64,000 bases of DNA from Streptococcus parasanguinis. Its GTDB lineage: Bacteria; Bacillota; Bacilli; Lactobacillales; Streptococcaceae. A program made the position numbers and the translations under genes. Location: contig NZ_JACLQU010000007.1 in NCBI RefSeq assembly GCF_016648855.1, positions 37,145 through 101,144 of the forward strand, read 5' to 3'. Shown one piece after another: positions 36,373 through 46,990 of this stretch (position 1 is its first letter; every line of letters begins with the position of its first letter). The notes below the pieces were generated by a model that was not told where the DNA came from, ran no database searches, and was given only the letters and a program-made list of their open reading frames with translations.

Positions 36373-38037
36373 TCATTCTTTTTTAATTTCTTTCAAAGAC
36401 CAGTGTCCCGTCTCTTCATACTGGTCAATCAAGTCCTTGGCTGTTTGCGTAATCTCCTCTGGATAATGCAGACTTTCTAGGGTATTGACCGCATTCTTGG
36501 TCACGGCTGACCCTGGCTTGATCTGGTAGTCAAAGACGATCTTGCCATCCACATAACGACTGTCAAAATGGTAATTATCATTGACCTCACTAGAAGCTGC
36601 GACCAGCTCAATATCATGACTGGAGATCATGTAGAGGCAGTTTTGAGCAGCTAACCAGCGGACAATCCCAAGGCCTGATCCAATCCGCTCGATGGTATTG
36701 GTCCCCTTAAAGAGCTCGTCAATAAAGAAGTAGTGAAAACCAGGCTTTTTCAGATGCTGAATCATACGCAAAATAGCTTTACTTTCAGTGATAAAGTAGC
36801 TATCTCCAACTTCAATATCATCGCTCACATCCATAGCCGTCAGGACATGACCGTAAGGAAGGGCCAAGGTTTCTCCATAGGCAAAGCCCAGCCCTTGAGC
36901 CAGAATAGCATTGATAGCGACGGTCTTCAAATAGGTTGATTTCCCAGACGCATTGTCCCCACTGATGACCATATTTTTCTGAAAATGCACATCATTCGCA
37001 ATCGGATTAGACAGCAAAGGATGATAGAGCGTCTCGCCTTCAATCCCACCCGCCTCCGTAAAGACTGGCTGGCAGACCACTTCTAGATCTCTTTTGTGGC
37101 GCAAGAGACTAATAGCAACTTCCATCTCCCCTAGCAGATCCAGAAGCTTCTGGGCCTCTTTTTGATGAGCCTTCACCTGATTGTAAATATAAACCTGGGC
37201 GATCTGCGGGAGTAAAAAGAGGACATTAAGGTAGAGGAGAATGATTTCCATCTCAGAGGTCCCCGTTGGACTCTGCAAGACACTGGCAAGGATACGCGTT
37301 TTCTTAAAGGGTTTGACTGCCTGCTTGAGTTCTTCTTGTTGTGGCAAGGCTAGATGGCTTAAGCGTTCTGCCGAAGCAAAGATACGGACCAAATAGCTAA
37401 CATTGTCCAGACGGATTTTATTGGACCAATTGCGCAAACTCGAAAAGACGATATTAAAGACCACACTGATCACCAAGAGGGTAATCGCCCCAACCGGCTC
37501 AAAGGGGATGGCAAAGAGACAGAGGATTGGAAGACAGGCCAAGGCTATATAGAGGGGCAAACCTGCATAATGCTTGCCAGGATTTGCGACAATGCTACGC
37601 GCCATGTTGTGGTTCTTCTTGCCTAGTTGGTTGAAAATGACCTGAACCTTGAGCCGCAAATCCGGATGCTCTTCAAAGAAGGCTTCTAAGTCATGAAGCT
37701 GATCCTGAGGCTGGAATTCCAGCAGGCGCATTTTTTGATAGAGAGCTTCTGCCCCAAGGCTCGATTGGGTGTAATTGAGCTGATCAAAGACCGCATCCAA
37801 AGCCAAATCATGCCAAGTCTGATCATCCACTTGGCTATCGAACGTCCTTCCCTTAGCTGGATAAGCCAGACTGTCTATCAAACTTTCTTCCGTGTCTTTC
37901 TTACGAAAGAAAGGCGCTCCATCCCAAGCTTTTTTCAGCTTTTGCTTGAGGCGGATGGCCGTCAGAAATTTGGTTGCCCAAATTACCACCATCAATCCTA
38001 GAATCCCAAGCGGAATCCAGTTCACATTTCCTTCCAT
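36373..38037 (-). CDS. Membrane-embedded MutS-like ATPase
   Basis: 554 residues. The C-terminal 220 are a MutS-type ABC ATPase: Walker A SGDNASGKST near 362, Walker B YFFIDELFKGTN near 440, and SSHDIEL near 480. There is no mismatch-binding, connector or Smr domain. Instead there are four hydrophobic segments: one at the N-terminus (LGILGLMVVIWATKFL), two near 167-205 (LYIALACLPILCLFAI, ITLLVISVVFNIVF) and one near 268. So it is a membrane protein that kept the MutS lever-and-ATPase module; its role is unknown. It lies 3 bases after the CapA-like gene. Confidence 0.82.
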   Translation of the reverse strand: MEGNVNWIPLGILGLMVVIWATKFLTAIRLKQKLKKAWDGAPFFRKKDTEESLIDSLAYPAKGRTFDSQVDDQTWHDLALDAVFDQLNYTQSSLGAEALYQKMRLLEFQPQDQLHDLEAFFEEHPDLRLKVQVIFNQLGKKNHNMARSIVANPGKHYAGLPLYIALACLPILCLFAIPFEPVGAITLLVISVVFNIVFSSLRNWSNKIRLDNVSYLVRIFASAERLSHLALPQQEELKQAVKPFKKTRILASVLQSPTGTSEMEIILLYLNVLFLLPQIAQVYIYNQVKAHQKEAQKLLDLLGEMEVAISLLRHKRDLEVVCQPVFTEAGGIEGETLYHPLLSNPIANDVHFQKNMVISGDNASGKSTYLKTVAINAILAQGLGFAYGETLALPYGHVLTAMDVSDDIEVGDSYFITESKAILRMIQHLKKPGFHYFFIDELFKGTNTIERIGSGLGIVRWLAAQNCLYMISSHDIELVAASSEVNDNYHFDSRYVDGKIVFDYQIKPGSAVTKNAVNTLESLHYPEEITQTAKDLIDQYEETGHWSLKEIKKE

Positions 38038-38040
38038 GCT

Positions 38041-39384
38041 CTATTCCTTTCCATTCTGAGGCCAGTCCAAGTGAACATGTTCCTTCATTTCTCGGTAGGC
38101 CGTGTCCACTCTCTCCTTGGTCTCCTCATCCAGCTTGTCGCGGTATTTGCCACCCTGGATAAAATCTTCCAAAATATAGGTCTGGTACTTGTACAACTCA
38201 TAGCCTTCAGGAGAATAGGTCCCCTTCGGAGTTCGACTAACCCAGGTTGGATGAGCAGTAGCCGTCTTAATCTTTGTCTTGCGGCCGACCTTTTCGATGG
38301 TCACATCCATCAAGACTCCTCGCTCTGTCCACTGGGCCGTCTCCACGTCCCCCATGGTTTCCAGACGCTGATTAGAAAGGAAATTCCCCATCGAGTAGAT
38401 GATGAGCTTGTTTTGACCATCTTTATTGACCACTTCAGCAGGCTCTACAACATGGGGATGCCCGCCAAAGACAATATCAGCTCCCCATGAAATCATCTTA
38501 TGGTAGAGCTCTTTTTGCTCTTCTGTCGGCTCCAACTGGTACTCAATTCCCATCTGGGGCATGACAATGGTGATATCAGCCTCTTGCTCTGCCTTTTGGA
38601 TCTCCGCCTTCATCCGCTCTTCATCCAAATCAGACAAGACATCTGCTTGCTCCTCTGGAGTGAGGGTCGTTTCCATCCCATTAAAGCCGTAAGCATAGGC
38701 TAGAATAGCAATCTTGATGCCATTCACTTCCTTGATCACCAAGGGAGCTTGCCCTCTCTTTTCATGCGTGTAGACACCGACAGGTGTGATGCCTGCATCT
38801 TCAAAGGCCTTGGCTGTCGAATAGACCCCATCTAGGCCTGAATCCAAGATATGGTTGTGTCCCAAATCCATGACATCATAACCAGCATCCTTGATGGCTG
38901 GTACGACTTCGCTCGGCGCATTAAAGAGAGGATAACCTGACAAATAGTAATTCGGGTTAATGGTTCCCTCAAAATCACCCAAGGCCAGATCCGCTTTTTG
39001 TAGCCAGGGTTTGACATACTCATAATTTTCATGAAAATCATAGCTTCCGTCTTCCTTTTGTGCACTCATATAAACCAGATCATGATAGAGCTGGTCTCCA
39101 TTCGCCATGATCCGCGCTGTATGAGGAATCTGATCAGCCGGTGTTTTTGCCTTGTACACAACCTCTGGCCGTTCGGTTGCGGTGATCGGAAAGCCTTGGA
39201 ACTTTTGCACCCACAAGATGGCATTGGCCACGATAAAAACGATGGACAAGAGCACATAGACAAACTGTTCATTGGTCAGCTGAATTCTTGAAAAGAGACG
39301 ATCAAAAGCCCAATCAAAGGCCGATGACAACTCTTTTCCCATCGTTTTGATGGTCCCTTTCACATTCTCCCACTTCTCTAACAT
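38041..39384 (-). CDS. CapA/PgsA-type metallophosphatase-fold protein
   Basis: 447 residues. One membrane helix near 43-61 (FVYVLLSIVFIVANAIL) leads to an extracytoplasmic domain with the bacterial CapA pattern: GDFEGTINP near 140, DLGHNHILDSGLDGVYSTA near 170-190, and GGHPHVVEP near 305. The His and Asp clusters are likely metal ligands. Relatives take part in poly-gamma-glutamate capsule synthesis, but no pgsBC genes are here, so the function is open. First gene of its operon; an extended -10 (TGATACAAT, minus strand) is near 39471. Confidence 0.85.
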   Translation of the reverse strand: MLEKWENVKGTIKTMGKELSSAFDWAFDRLFSRIQLTNEQFVYVLLSIVFIVANAILWVQKFQGFPITATERPEVVYKAKTPADQIPHTARIMANGDQLYHDLVYMSAQKEDGSYDFHENYEYVKPWLQKADLALGDFEGTINPNYYLSGYPLFNAPSEVVPAIKDAGYDVMDLGHNHILDSGLDGVYSTAKAFEDAGITPVGVYTHEKRGQAPLVIKEVNGIKIAILAYAYGFNGMETTLTPEEQADVLSDLDEERMKAEIQKAEQEADITIVMPQMGIEYQLEPTEEQKELYHKMISWGADIVFGGHPHVVEPAEVVNKDGQNKLIIYSMGNFLSNQRLETMGDVETAQWTERGVLMDVTIEKVGRKTKIKTATAHPTWVSRTPKGTYSPEGYELYKYQTYILEDFIQGGKYRDKLDEETKERVDTAYREMKEHVHLDWPQNGKE

Positions 39385-39486
39385 TCCTACCTCTTCTTCC
39401 TACCTAGTTTCTCCAATGCTCTGCCAACAGATTGAGCTGTCATTGAAATACTTTCTCTTCATTGTATCACAATTTTTAAGAAGAGA

Positions 39487-39541
39487 AAAAAGAGAGCAGG
39501 ACAGAAACGCCATTGTTTAGAAACGCTTCATCGTCCTGCTC
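39487..39541 (-). terminator. Terminator of the msrAB operon
   Basis: GAGCAGGAC (39494-39502) and GTCCTGCTC (39533-39541) form a strong stem with a 30-base loop; the minus strand ends TCTCTTTTTTC. Confidence 0.8.
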
Positions 39542-39577
39542 TTGCACAGTTGATTGATTCATATAAATGGTCGCAAA

Positions 39578-39778
39578 TCACTTCTTATCGTTTGATTTGG
39601 ACAAGCTAATCGCAACCATGACAAGACTTAGGAAAAAGGCCGAAAGCAACCCTTTTGTCGTCCGATTCATAAAAGGTTGATGAAATACAAAATGATTATA
39701 GGCAATAAATCCTAATCCAATTAGAGTCACCAAAGCCGAAAACACAAAAATCGTTCGCCATAAATTTCTATTTTTCAT
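39578..39778 (-). CDS. Small two-helix membrane protein
   Basis: 66 residues from the ATG at 39778 (GGAG spacing is better than for the adjacent ATG at 39781). Helices are near 8-27 (TIFVFSALVTLIGLGFIAYN) and 42-60 (KGLLSAFFLSLVMVAISL), with a short loop and a charged tail SKSNDKK. It follows msrAB by 34 bases and shares its terminator. Function unknown. Confidence 0.65.
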   Translation of the reverse strand: MKNRNLWRTIFVFSALVTLIGLGFIAYNHFVFHQPFMNRTTKGLLSAFFLSLVMVAISLSKSNDKK

Positions 39779-39815
39779 CATAAACTCCGTTTCTCGATCT
39801 GCGAGAAAGACCTAC

Positions 39816-40751
39816 TTATTTCAAAGCATTTAACAAATATCCATAACCTTCTTGCTCCATCTCTTCTTTTGGAATAAAGCGCAACGAGGCCGAATTGATA
39901 CAATAGCGAAGACCACCCTGGTCTTTTGGTCCATCGGTGAAGACATGGCCTAGATGGGCATTGCCTGAGCGGGAACGAACTTCGATCCGCTCCATCCCGT
40001 GGCTATGGTCCTGGTAATAGTGGACGACATCTTTGGCAACGGGACGGGAGAAACTTGGCCAGCCACAGCCAGACGCAAACTTATCCTTGGCAAAAAAGAG
40101 AGGCTCCCCCGTCGTAATATCCACATAGATCCCCTCTTCAAAGGTCTGGTCATAGGCATTGTGGAAAGGACGTTCCGTCGCGCTTTCTTGAGTGACTTGG
40201 TACTGCTCTGCTGTCAGTTTCGCCTTTAGGATTTCTTGATCTGGCTTCTGATAAGCTGCTGGATCAATCAAGGGCTGCTCAGCATCTGTCACATCGATAT
40301 GGCAATAGCCTCCAGGATTCTTCTTCAGGTAGTCTTGATGGTAGTCCTCCGCCAAAATATAGTGGCGCAAGGGTTCTAGTTCAACCGCAATTTTGCGTCC
40401 CAGTTGCTTCTCTTCTTCTGCAAACACTTGGGCGATCACTTCACGATCTGCCTCGTCTGTATAATAGACACCCGTCCTATATTGGCGGCCTCGATCATTT
40501 CCCTGTTTGTTAATGGATAAGGGATCGATCACCCGGAAATAGTAGAGCAGAATCGCTCGTAGAGTGATCTTGTCTGGATCGTAGATAACTTGTACAGTCT
40601 CTGCATGATCCGTTTCCTTAATCAGTTGGTAATTGGTCGTTTCTACCTGGCCATTGGCATAGCCCACCGTCGTCTGTTCTACACCGGGGATCCGTGAAAA
40701 ATATTCCTCCAAGCCCCAAAAACAGCCACCTGCTAAATAAATCTCTGCCAT
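39816..40751 (-). CDS. msrAB: Fused methionine sulfoxide reductase MsrA-MsrB
   Basis: 311 residues. MsrA (1-165) has the catalytic [10 protein letters not shown] at residue 9, [19 protein letters not shown], and [16 protein letters not shown]. MsrB (175-311) has [11 protein letters not shown] and the catalytic Cys in [12 protein letters not shown] near 290. It lacks a signal peptide, so it is the cytoplasmic form. It repairs both stereoisomers of oxidised methionine, needed beside a peroxide-producing SpxB. GAGG precedes the ATG. Confidence 0.95.
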   Translation of the reverse strand: MAEIYLAGGCFWGLEEYFSRIPGVEQTTVGYANGQVETTNYQLIKETDHAETVQVIYDPDKITLRAILLYYFRVIDPLSINKQGNDRGRQYRTGVYYTDEADREVIAQVFAEEEKQLGRKIAVELEPLRHYILAEDYHQDYLKKNPGGYCHIDVTDAEQPLIDPAAYQKPDQEILKAKLTAEQYQVTQESATERPFHNAYDQTFEEGIYVDITTGEPLFFAKDKFASGCGWPSFSRPVAKDVVHYYQDHSHGMERIEVRSRSGNAHLGHVFTDGPKDQGGLRYCINSASLRFIPKEEMEQEGYGYLLNALK

Positions 40752-40846
40752 CTTTTTTCCTCACTTCCTGCATTCCCCACAAGGAACGCTTCTCATCTAT
40801 TAGCTCCATCATAATCCAAGAGCCTCAGATTTTCAAGGATTCTGCA

Positions 40847-40880
40847 TCAAAAATCCCTTCTACTATATGTAAAAGGGATT
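40847..40880 (-). terminator. Terminator after the 41-kb unknown gene
   Basis: AATCCCTT / AAGGGATT with a loop of about 13 bases; the minus strand ends in TTTTTG. Confidence 0.65.
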
Positions 40881-41026
40881 CAATCCTTCTTATTTTTCAA
40901 ATAAGAAAAAGAGCGAGTAGTAGAAATTCCAAAACGAAATGCTTAACTGATGTAGAAAATCATGAAGAACTACCATGACCAACACCTCCTCTGAATATCT
41001 GTGGACAAACACAAAGCTAGTATCAA

Positions 41027-41356
41027 CTACAAAACCACCGTCGGTCCGTAGACCTGTAACTGAGGCTTCACTACCTCATAATGCCAGTGATCATAAGCTC
41101 GCCAAGCTTGAAAGGCTTCTTCGTTCAATGCTAGCCCGCCCAGACCAATCAATAGACTGGCGGTCTGATAAAACTTTTCCAACTCGATCAACAAGCGATT
41201 GTCTACCCGCCTAGCCTTTCGTAAACCTTTCAACATCTGCTCCAGATTTTCTCGAAATCGAAAGGCATCTGGACTGGGGGTGAATCCTTTCAAAAAGGCT
41301 GTTTGAAGAAGGCTGACCGTCGTCCTTGCCTCTTGAATCACATCCCTTTCTTCCAT
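41027..41356 (-). CDS. Hypothetical helical protein
   Basis: 109 residues from the ATG at 41356 (AAGGAAGG upstream); an ATG at 41383 with AAAGGTG upstream is nearly as good and gives 118. The sequence is alpha-helical and charged, with RFRENLEQMLKGLRKARRVDN near 32-52 and a Trp-rich end (AFQAWRAYDHWHYEVVKPQ). No membrane helix and no recognised family. It stands alone with a terminator, so it is probably a real gene. Confidence 0.65.
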   Translation of the reverse strand: MEERDVIQEARTTVSLLQTAFLKGFTPSPDAFRFRENLEQMLKGLRKARRVDNRLLIELEKFYQTASLLIGLGGLALNEEAFQAWRAYDHWHYEVVKPQLQVYGPTVVL

Positions 41357-41461
41357 AGCAATCACCTTCCTTTTCACCTCCATTGTACACCTTTTTCTCT
41401 CTATAAAAATGGAAAATTCCTAAAACTAGGAACAGAATGTTCTCTCTTGACAAGAAACTAT

Positions 41462-41495
41462 AAAAAACTTCCCCAAGTTTCTACTTGAGGAAGTT
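41462..41495 (-). terminator. Terminator of pyrD
   Basis: AACTTCCCCAAG / CTTGAGGAAGTT with one mismatch; the minus strand ends in TTTTTTA. Confidence 0.85.
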
Positions 41496-41507
41496 CTTTT
41501 CGAAAGA

Positions 41508-42443
41508 TTAGTCAATGTAGCGCAATTTGCCACGGAAGTCTTCCAGGCTTTGGTAGCCTTTTTCTTCCATGATGGCTTTGAGTTCCGCAGTGATGCGTTC
41601 AAAAGCCCCCACTCCTTCTTTATGAAGCGTAGTTCCGATTTGTACCATACTAGCCCCACATAGAATATGTTCAAAGGCATCACGACCGGTCAAGACACCA
41701 CCAGTCCCTATAATCTGAATTTCTGGATTCAGGCGTTGGTAAAAGGCATGAACATTAGCAAGGGCAGTTGGTTTGACATACTCTCCACCAATCCCACCAA
41801 AGCCGTTCTTCGGACGAATTACCACGGATTCATCTTCAATGTAGAGACCATTCCCTACGGAATTGACACAATTGACAAACTTAAGCGGGTATTTGTTAAA
41901 GATCGCTGCTGCTTGATCAAAATGAACGATGTCAAAATAAGGGGGTAACTTGATACCTAGAGGTTTGGTGAAATAGGCAAAGACCTCTGACAAGATCCGA
42001 TCAGTCGTATCAAAGTCATAAGCAATCTGAGGTTTCCCAGGGACATTAGGGCAAGAGAGGTTCAGTTCTGTCAAGCCTTTAAAGTCGCTGTCTTGCACCT
42101 TTTTCAAGATGGTATGGGTCTCTTCAGGAGACATGCCGACAAGAGATAAGAAGAAGGTCCGGTCAGGATCTATTTTTTGCAACTCCAATAAGTAATCCAA
42201 ATAATAATCCAAGCCTTGGTTGGGAAGGCCCATCGAATTGATCGAACCAAGTGGCACATCATGATAGCGTGGCTCGGGATTTCCTGCACGGAATTCTAAG
42301 GTCGCTGTCTTGGTCACAAAAGTCCCAGCAGCTGAGTTTTTCACTTCCTCTAATTCCTCAGTAGTCATACAGGCTACACCCGCCGCATTCATCAGGCAGT
42401 TGTCAAATTCAAAACCAGCAATTTGCGTTTTTGTCGATACCAT
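41508..42443 (-). CDS. pyrD: Dihydroorotate dehydrogenase, class 1A
   Basis: 311 residues. FMN-barrel landmarks are [13 protein letters not shown] near 19, [17 protein letters not shown] near 43, and the catalytic Cys of class 1 enzymes in [13 protein letters not shown] near 130. Class 1A (fumarate-linked, homodimeric) is supported by the lack of a pyrK gene and by the N-terminus. It oxidises dihydroorotate to orotate in pyrimidine synthesis. An extended -10 (TGGTATAAT, minus strand) lies at 42509-42514. Not linked to other pyr genes here. Confidence 0.94.
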   Translation of the reverse strand: MVSTKTQIAGFEFDNCLMNAAGVACMTTEELEEVKNSAAGTFVTKTATLEFRAGNPEPRYHDVPLGSINSMGLPNQGLDYYLDYLLELQKIDPDRTFFLSLVGMSPEETHTILKKVQDSDFKGLTELNLSCPNVPGKPQIAYDFDTTDRILSEVFAYFTKPLGIKLPPYFDIVHFDQAAAIFNKYPLKFVNCVNSVGNGLYIEDESVVIRPKNGFGGIGGEYVKPTALANVHAFYQRLNPEIQIIGTGGVLTGRDAFEHILCGASMVQIGTTLHKEGVGAFERITAELKAIMEEKGYQSLEDFRGKLRYID

Positions 42444-42614
42444 CTTGTACTCCTTTTTGAAACACCCATCAACAGAATCGTTCGGGATGCTCTCTATTTT
42501 CTTCTTTCATTATACCATCACTTGGAAGCTTCCGGACAAACAAAGCTAAAAATTCTTCCAAACATTCGGAGTTTCCTAGCCGCAATAAAATTTTCAGAAA
42601 ATTCAACTTTTTTC

Positions 42615-42643
42615 TTTACAAGCCAAAAAAAGTCTGCTATAAT
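42615..42643 (+). promoter_or_regulatory. Promoter of gdhA
   Basis: TTTACA, 17-base spacer, TATAAT. A TGACA/TGTCA inverted repeat in the leader (42662-42676) could be a regulator site. Confidence 0.8.
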
Positions 42644-42700
42644 GATCCATGTAATAAAACGTGACATTGTTTGTCAACTGTCTCAAAGCCATTCCCCTAG

Positions 42701-44089
<1,389 letters not shown>

Positions 44090-44132
44090 TCAATCGATAT
44101 TTTTCTTTGAGACCTTCGGGTCAAAGCCTCTC

Positions 44133-44166
44133 AACTCCTGAAACTAGTGTGTTTCAGGAGTTTTTT
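44133..44166 (+). terminator. Terminator of gdhA
   Basis: Perfect AACTCCTGAAAC / GTTTCAGGAGTT followed by TTTT. Confidence 0.9.
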
Positions 44167-44370
44167 GTAGCTACTGATCTCTTTAAGGACAATTGGTCTC
44201 AAGGGAAGAAAGACATTTTTAAAGAAAGGAATCTTAACCATCATTAGTGATGAGAGATTTGAGCCATCTCTTTTTCTGTATCTTTTTCTAAAAAAATTTT
44301 ATTTTTTTTACTTTACCCCCTTGCATTTTTAATAAATTAGTATTAAACTATAGCAAAAGGAGGTGCGCTT

Positions 44371-44691
44371 ATGTTTCATTTTGCTCAAGACAAGTCAACT
44401 ACCATTGAATTCCTTAAGTCTGAATTGATGCAACTGCTTTCTGATATGCGTCAGGAGATTGCAGCAAGCCGTCAAGCACAGACTTGTACTGCTTGCCAGC
44501 ATATCCAACACTGCATTAACAAGATCCAAAGGGCAAAAAGTTCCGTAGCCCTAGCCCTTCCGATCGAATCATTGGATCTCGAAATCACTGCCCTATTGCG
44601 CAAGCAATTATTGATCTTACCACCTGAGGCTCGAAAGATTTGGGATCAGATTAAATATTTGGATGACAAATACTGCCACTTAAGATCGTAA
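44371..44691 (+). CDS. Hypothetical small helical protein
   Basis: 106 residues with an ideal AAAGGAGGTG before the ATG and a promoter TTGCAT-N17-TAAACT at 44321-44349. Soluble and helical, with three cysteines in the middle (TCTACQHIQHC near 39-49) in a C-x2-C-x6-C spacing and a fourth near 102, so metal or disulfide binding is possible. No family recognised. Confidence 0.7.
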   Translation: MFHFAQDKSTTIEFLKSELMQLLSDMRQEIAASRQAQTCTACQHIQHCINKIQRAKSSVALALPIESLDLEITALLRKQLLILPPEARKIWDQIKYLDDKYCHLRS

Positions 44692-44703
44692 CATCGATTA
44701 AAA

Positions 44704-44733
44704 TAGCTCAGAAAAATATTTCTGAGCTTTTTT
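44704..44733. terminator. Bidirectional terminator between the small gene and mscS
   Basis: AGCTCAGAAA / TTTCTGAGCT flanked by A- and T-runs. Confidence 0.85.
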
Positions 44734-45580
44734 ACATGATTCCGTTATTTCCTGTTGGAAGGTTGATTCCTGCTTCCATCAAGGCATCATGATAGAGTTT
44801 ACAGTAAGTATGATAAACAGTAACCTGTGTCCCATTTTGCGCGGTCATCGCAATACGGAAGGAATAGCGACCATTTTTTTCGATCTGTGGGCCTAAAATA
44901 GTAGGACCTGTCAACACTTCTGGGTGTTTGTCTTGTTCAGACTGATTGACCTGAGCGATGACCTGGTAGATCTTGTCAAGATCGGTATTCGCATCTAGCG
45001 GAATATCCACCAGCACGCGCATATCGCCGCGAGAGAGGTTGCTGACGACAGTGATATTGCGGTTTGGGACAAAGTGGAGAGTCCCGTCAAAATCACGTAC
45101 TTGAGTTGTCCGAATTCCCACACTGCTAACGATGCCGGCAATATTAATAGAACCATTGGTAAGTCGGACATTGTCCCCCACATCCAGCTGGCGTTCTAAA
45201 AGGATAAAGAAACCATTGACCAAATCGGAAAGGAAGCCCTGGGCTCCCATCCCGATCGCCACCCCAGCAATCCCAGCACCAGCCAATAGACTAGAGACTG
45301 GAAGACCGAGGATCGACAAGATCCAGTAGATCAAGATAAAATACAAGCAGTAGTTCAAGAGACTCTCTACTAAACGGAGAATGGTTTTTTTACGGGCTTC
45401 ATCCTGCACCGTATACTTAAAAGAAGGGGTTAATATCCGCTTGACCAGGCTATGGATGACCTTTTTAGCGATAAAAAATAAGAGAAAGACAAAAATCAGA
45501 GAGATGCATTTTGAAATTAGGTCATCAAAAATCTTTGTCCAGTCTATTTTACTGAAATAACGTTGGAAAGCTTGACTCAT
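44732..45580 (-). CDS. MscS-family mechanosensitive channel
   Basis: 282 residues. The N-terminal helices lead to the pore helix LLAGAGIAGVAIGMGAQGFL near 93-112, whose Gly/Ala packing defines MscS. Next comes the beta domain start GFFILLERQLDVGDNVRL and VGIRTTQVRDFDG. The C-terminal alpha/beta part follows. It opens under membrane tension to protect against hypo-osmotic shock. A -10 (TATAAT, minus strand) is at 45613-45618. Confidence 0.92.
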   Translation of the reverse strand: MSQAFQRYFSKIDWTKIFDDLISKCISLIFVFLLFFIAKKVIHSLVKRILTPSFKYTVQDEARKKTILRLVESLLNYCLYFILIYWILSILGLPVSSLLAGAGIAGVAIGMGAQGFLSDLVNGFFILLERQLDVGDNVRLTNGSINIAGIVSSVGIRTTQVRDFDGTLHFVPNRNITVVSNLSRGDMRVLVDIPLDANTDLDKIYQVIAQVNQSEQDKHPEVLTGPTILGPQIEKNGRYSFRIAMTAQNGTQVTVYHTYCKLYHDALMEAGINLPTGNNGIM

Positions 45581-45657
45581 TTATTCGGGCCTTTCTAACA
45601 AAGAATAGTATGATTATATCAAATATTCGGAAATAAGGCTATTTTTTAAAAATTTCA

Positions 45658-45686
45658 TTGCTATTACCCCCTAACTATCGTATAAT
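45658..45686 (+). promoter_or_regulatory. Promoter of sstT
   Basis: TTGCTA, 17-base spacer, TATAAT. It overlaps an in-frame upstream start at 45658, which rules that start out. Confidence 0.8.
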
Positions 45687-45717
45687 ATTCCTTAATTATT
45701 TTTTAAGGAGGCCTTAC

Positions 45718-46935
45718 ATGATTCATCGACTGATTACCACTTGGAATAAAACCAACCTTATGAAAAGAATCGCAATCGGAATTGTACTTGGTGTCGTTCT
45801 AGCACTTGTATTTCCGAAAGCAACTGGGATTGGACTCCTAGGAGAGTTCTTCGTTGGAGGGCTCCGTGCCATCGCACCCCTTCTGGTCTTTGCACTCGTC
45901 GCAAATGCTCTCTCCCAACACCAAAAAGGAACAGAGACCAATATGAAAAAGGTCATCGTCCTCTATCTCCTAGGAACCTTTGCAGCTGCCTTCGTCGCTG
46001 TTTTGATCAATTACATCTTCCCCATCACCATTACCCTGACTGGAAAGGCCGCTGAAGGATCCTCTCCAAACGGGATTGGCGAAGTGATTAGTAACCTCTT
46101 ACTCAAGATCGTCGACAACCCGGTCAACGCCTTGCAGCAAGCCAACTACATTGGGATCCTTTCTTGGGCCACTGTCTTTGGGATCGCCATGAGAGAGGCC
46201 AGTGAACATAGTAAAGACCTCCTGCAAACCCTAGCAGATATCACTTCAAAAATTGTCGAGTGGATTATCAACCTAGCTCCATTTGGGATCTTGGGCTTAG
46301 TCTTCACGACCATCGCTGGCCAAGGACTCAGTGCCCTTAGTAACTACGGGATTCTCTTGGTAGTATTGGTGGGAACGATGGCTTTTGTCGCTCTGGTCAT
46401 CAATCCATTGATCGTCTTTTTCATGATCCGCAAGAATCCCTATCCCCTTGTTTTTAAATGCCTTCGTGTCAGTGGGGTAACAGCCTTCTTCACCAGAAGT
46501 TCTGCAGCCAACATCCCTGTCAACATGCGTCTCTGTGAAGAATTGGGGCTGAATCCAGATACCTATTCTGTCTCCATTCCGCTTGGTTCAACCATTAACA
46601 TGGCAGGCGCAGCCGTGACGATCAATATTTTGACGCTAGCTGCTGCCAATACTTTGCACATTCAGGTTGACTTTGGAACGGCGCTCATTCTGAGTGTCGT
46701 AGCGGCTATCTCTGCTTGTGGAGCATCTGGAGTTGCGGGAGGATCTCTCCTTCTCATCCCTGTTGCTTGTAGCCTCTTTGGCATCACCAACGATTTGGCC
46801 ATGCAAGTCGTCAGTGTCGGCTTTATCATCGGGGTCATTCAAGACTCTTGTGAAACAGCCCTCAACTCTTCGACAGATGTGCTCTTCACTGCCATCGCAG
46901 AAATGAGCAGCTGGCCAAAAGAAAAACGCTATTAA
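45718..46935 (+). CDS. sstT: Serine/threonine:sodium symporter SstT
   Basis: 405 residues from the ATG at 45718, with AAGGAGG directly upstream. Belongs to the dicarboxylate/amino acid:cation symporter family. The serine-rich re-entrant loop is [19 protein letters not shown] near 255-275, and the family signature [15 protein letters not shown] is near 285-300. [18 protein letters not shown] near 336 is the second hairpin. The short N-terminus [12 protein letters not shown] matches SstT. Takes up Ser and Thr with Na+. Confidence 0.93.
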   Translation: MIHRLITTWNKTNLMKRIAIGIVLGVVLALVFPKATGIGLLGEFFVGGLRAIAPLLVFALVANALSQHQKGTETNMKKVIVLYLLGTFAAAFVAVLINYIFPITITLTGKAAEGSSPNGIGEVISNLLLKIVDNPVNALQQANYIGILSWATVFGIAMREASEHSKDLLQTLADITSKIVEWIINLAPFGILGLVFTTIAGQGLSALSNYGILLVVLVGTMAFVALVINPLIVFFMIRKNPYPLVFKCLRVSGVTAFFTRSSAANIPVNMRLCEELGLNPDTYSVSIPLGSTINMAGAAVTINILTLAAANTLHIQVDFGTALILSVVAAISACGASGVAGGSLLLIPVACSLFGITNDLAMQVVSVGFIIGVIQDSCETALNSSTDVLFTAIAEMSSWPKEKRY

Positions 46936-46956
46936 AAGATCCTATCTCAAATAGAC

Positions 46957-46990
46957 AAGAAAACCCAGACCTCGCGATCTGGGTTTTCTT
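46957..46990. terminator. Bidirectional terminator between sstT and the AgcS symporter
   Basis: Perfect AAGAAAACCCAGA / TCTGGGTTTTCTT around CCTCGCGA. Confidence 0.88.
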
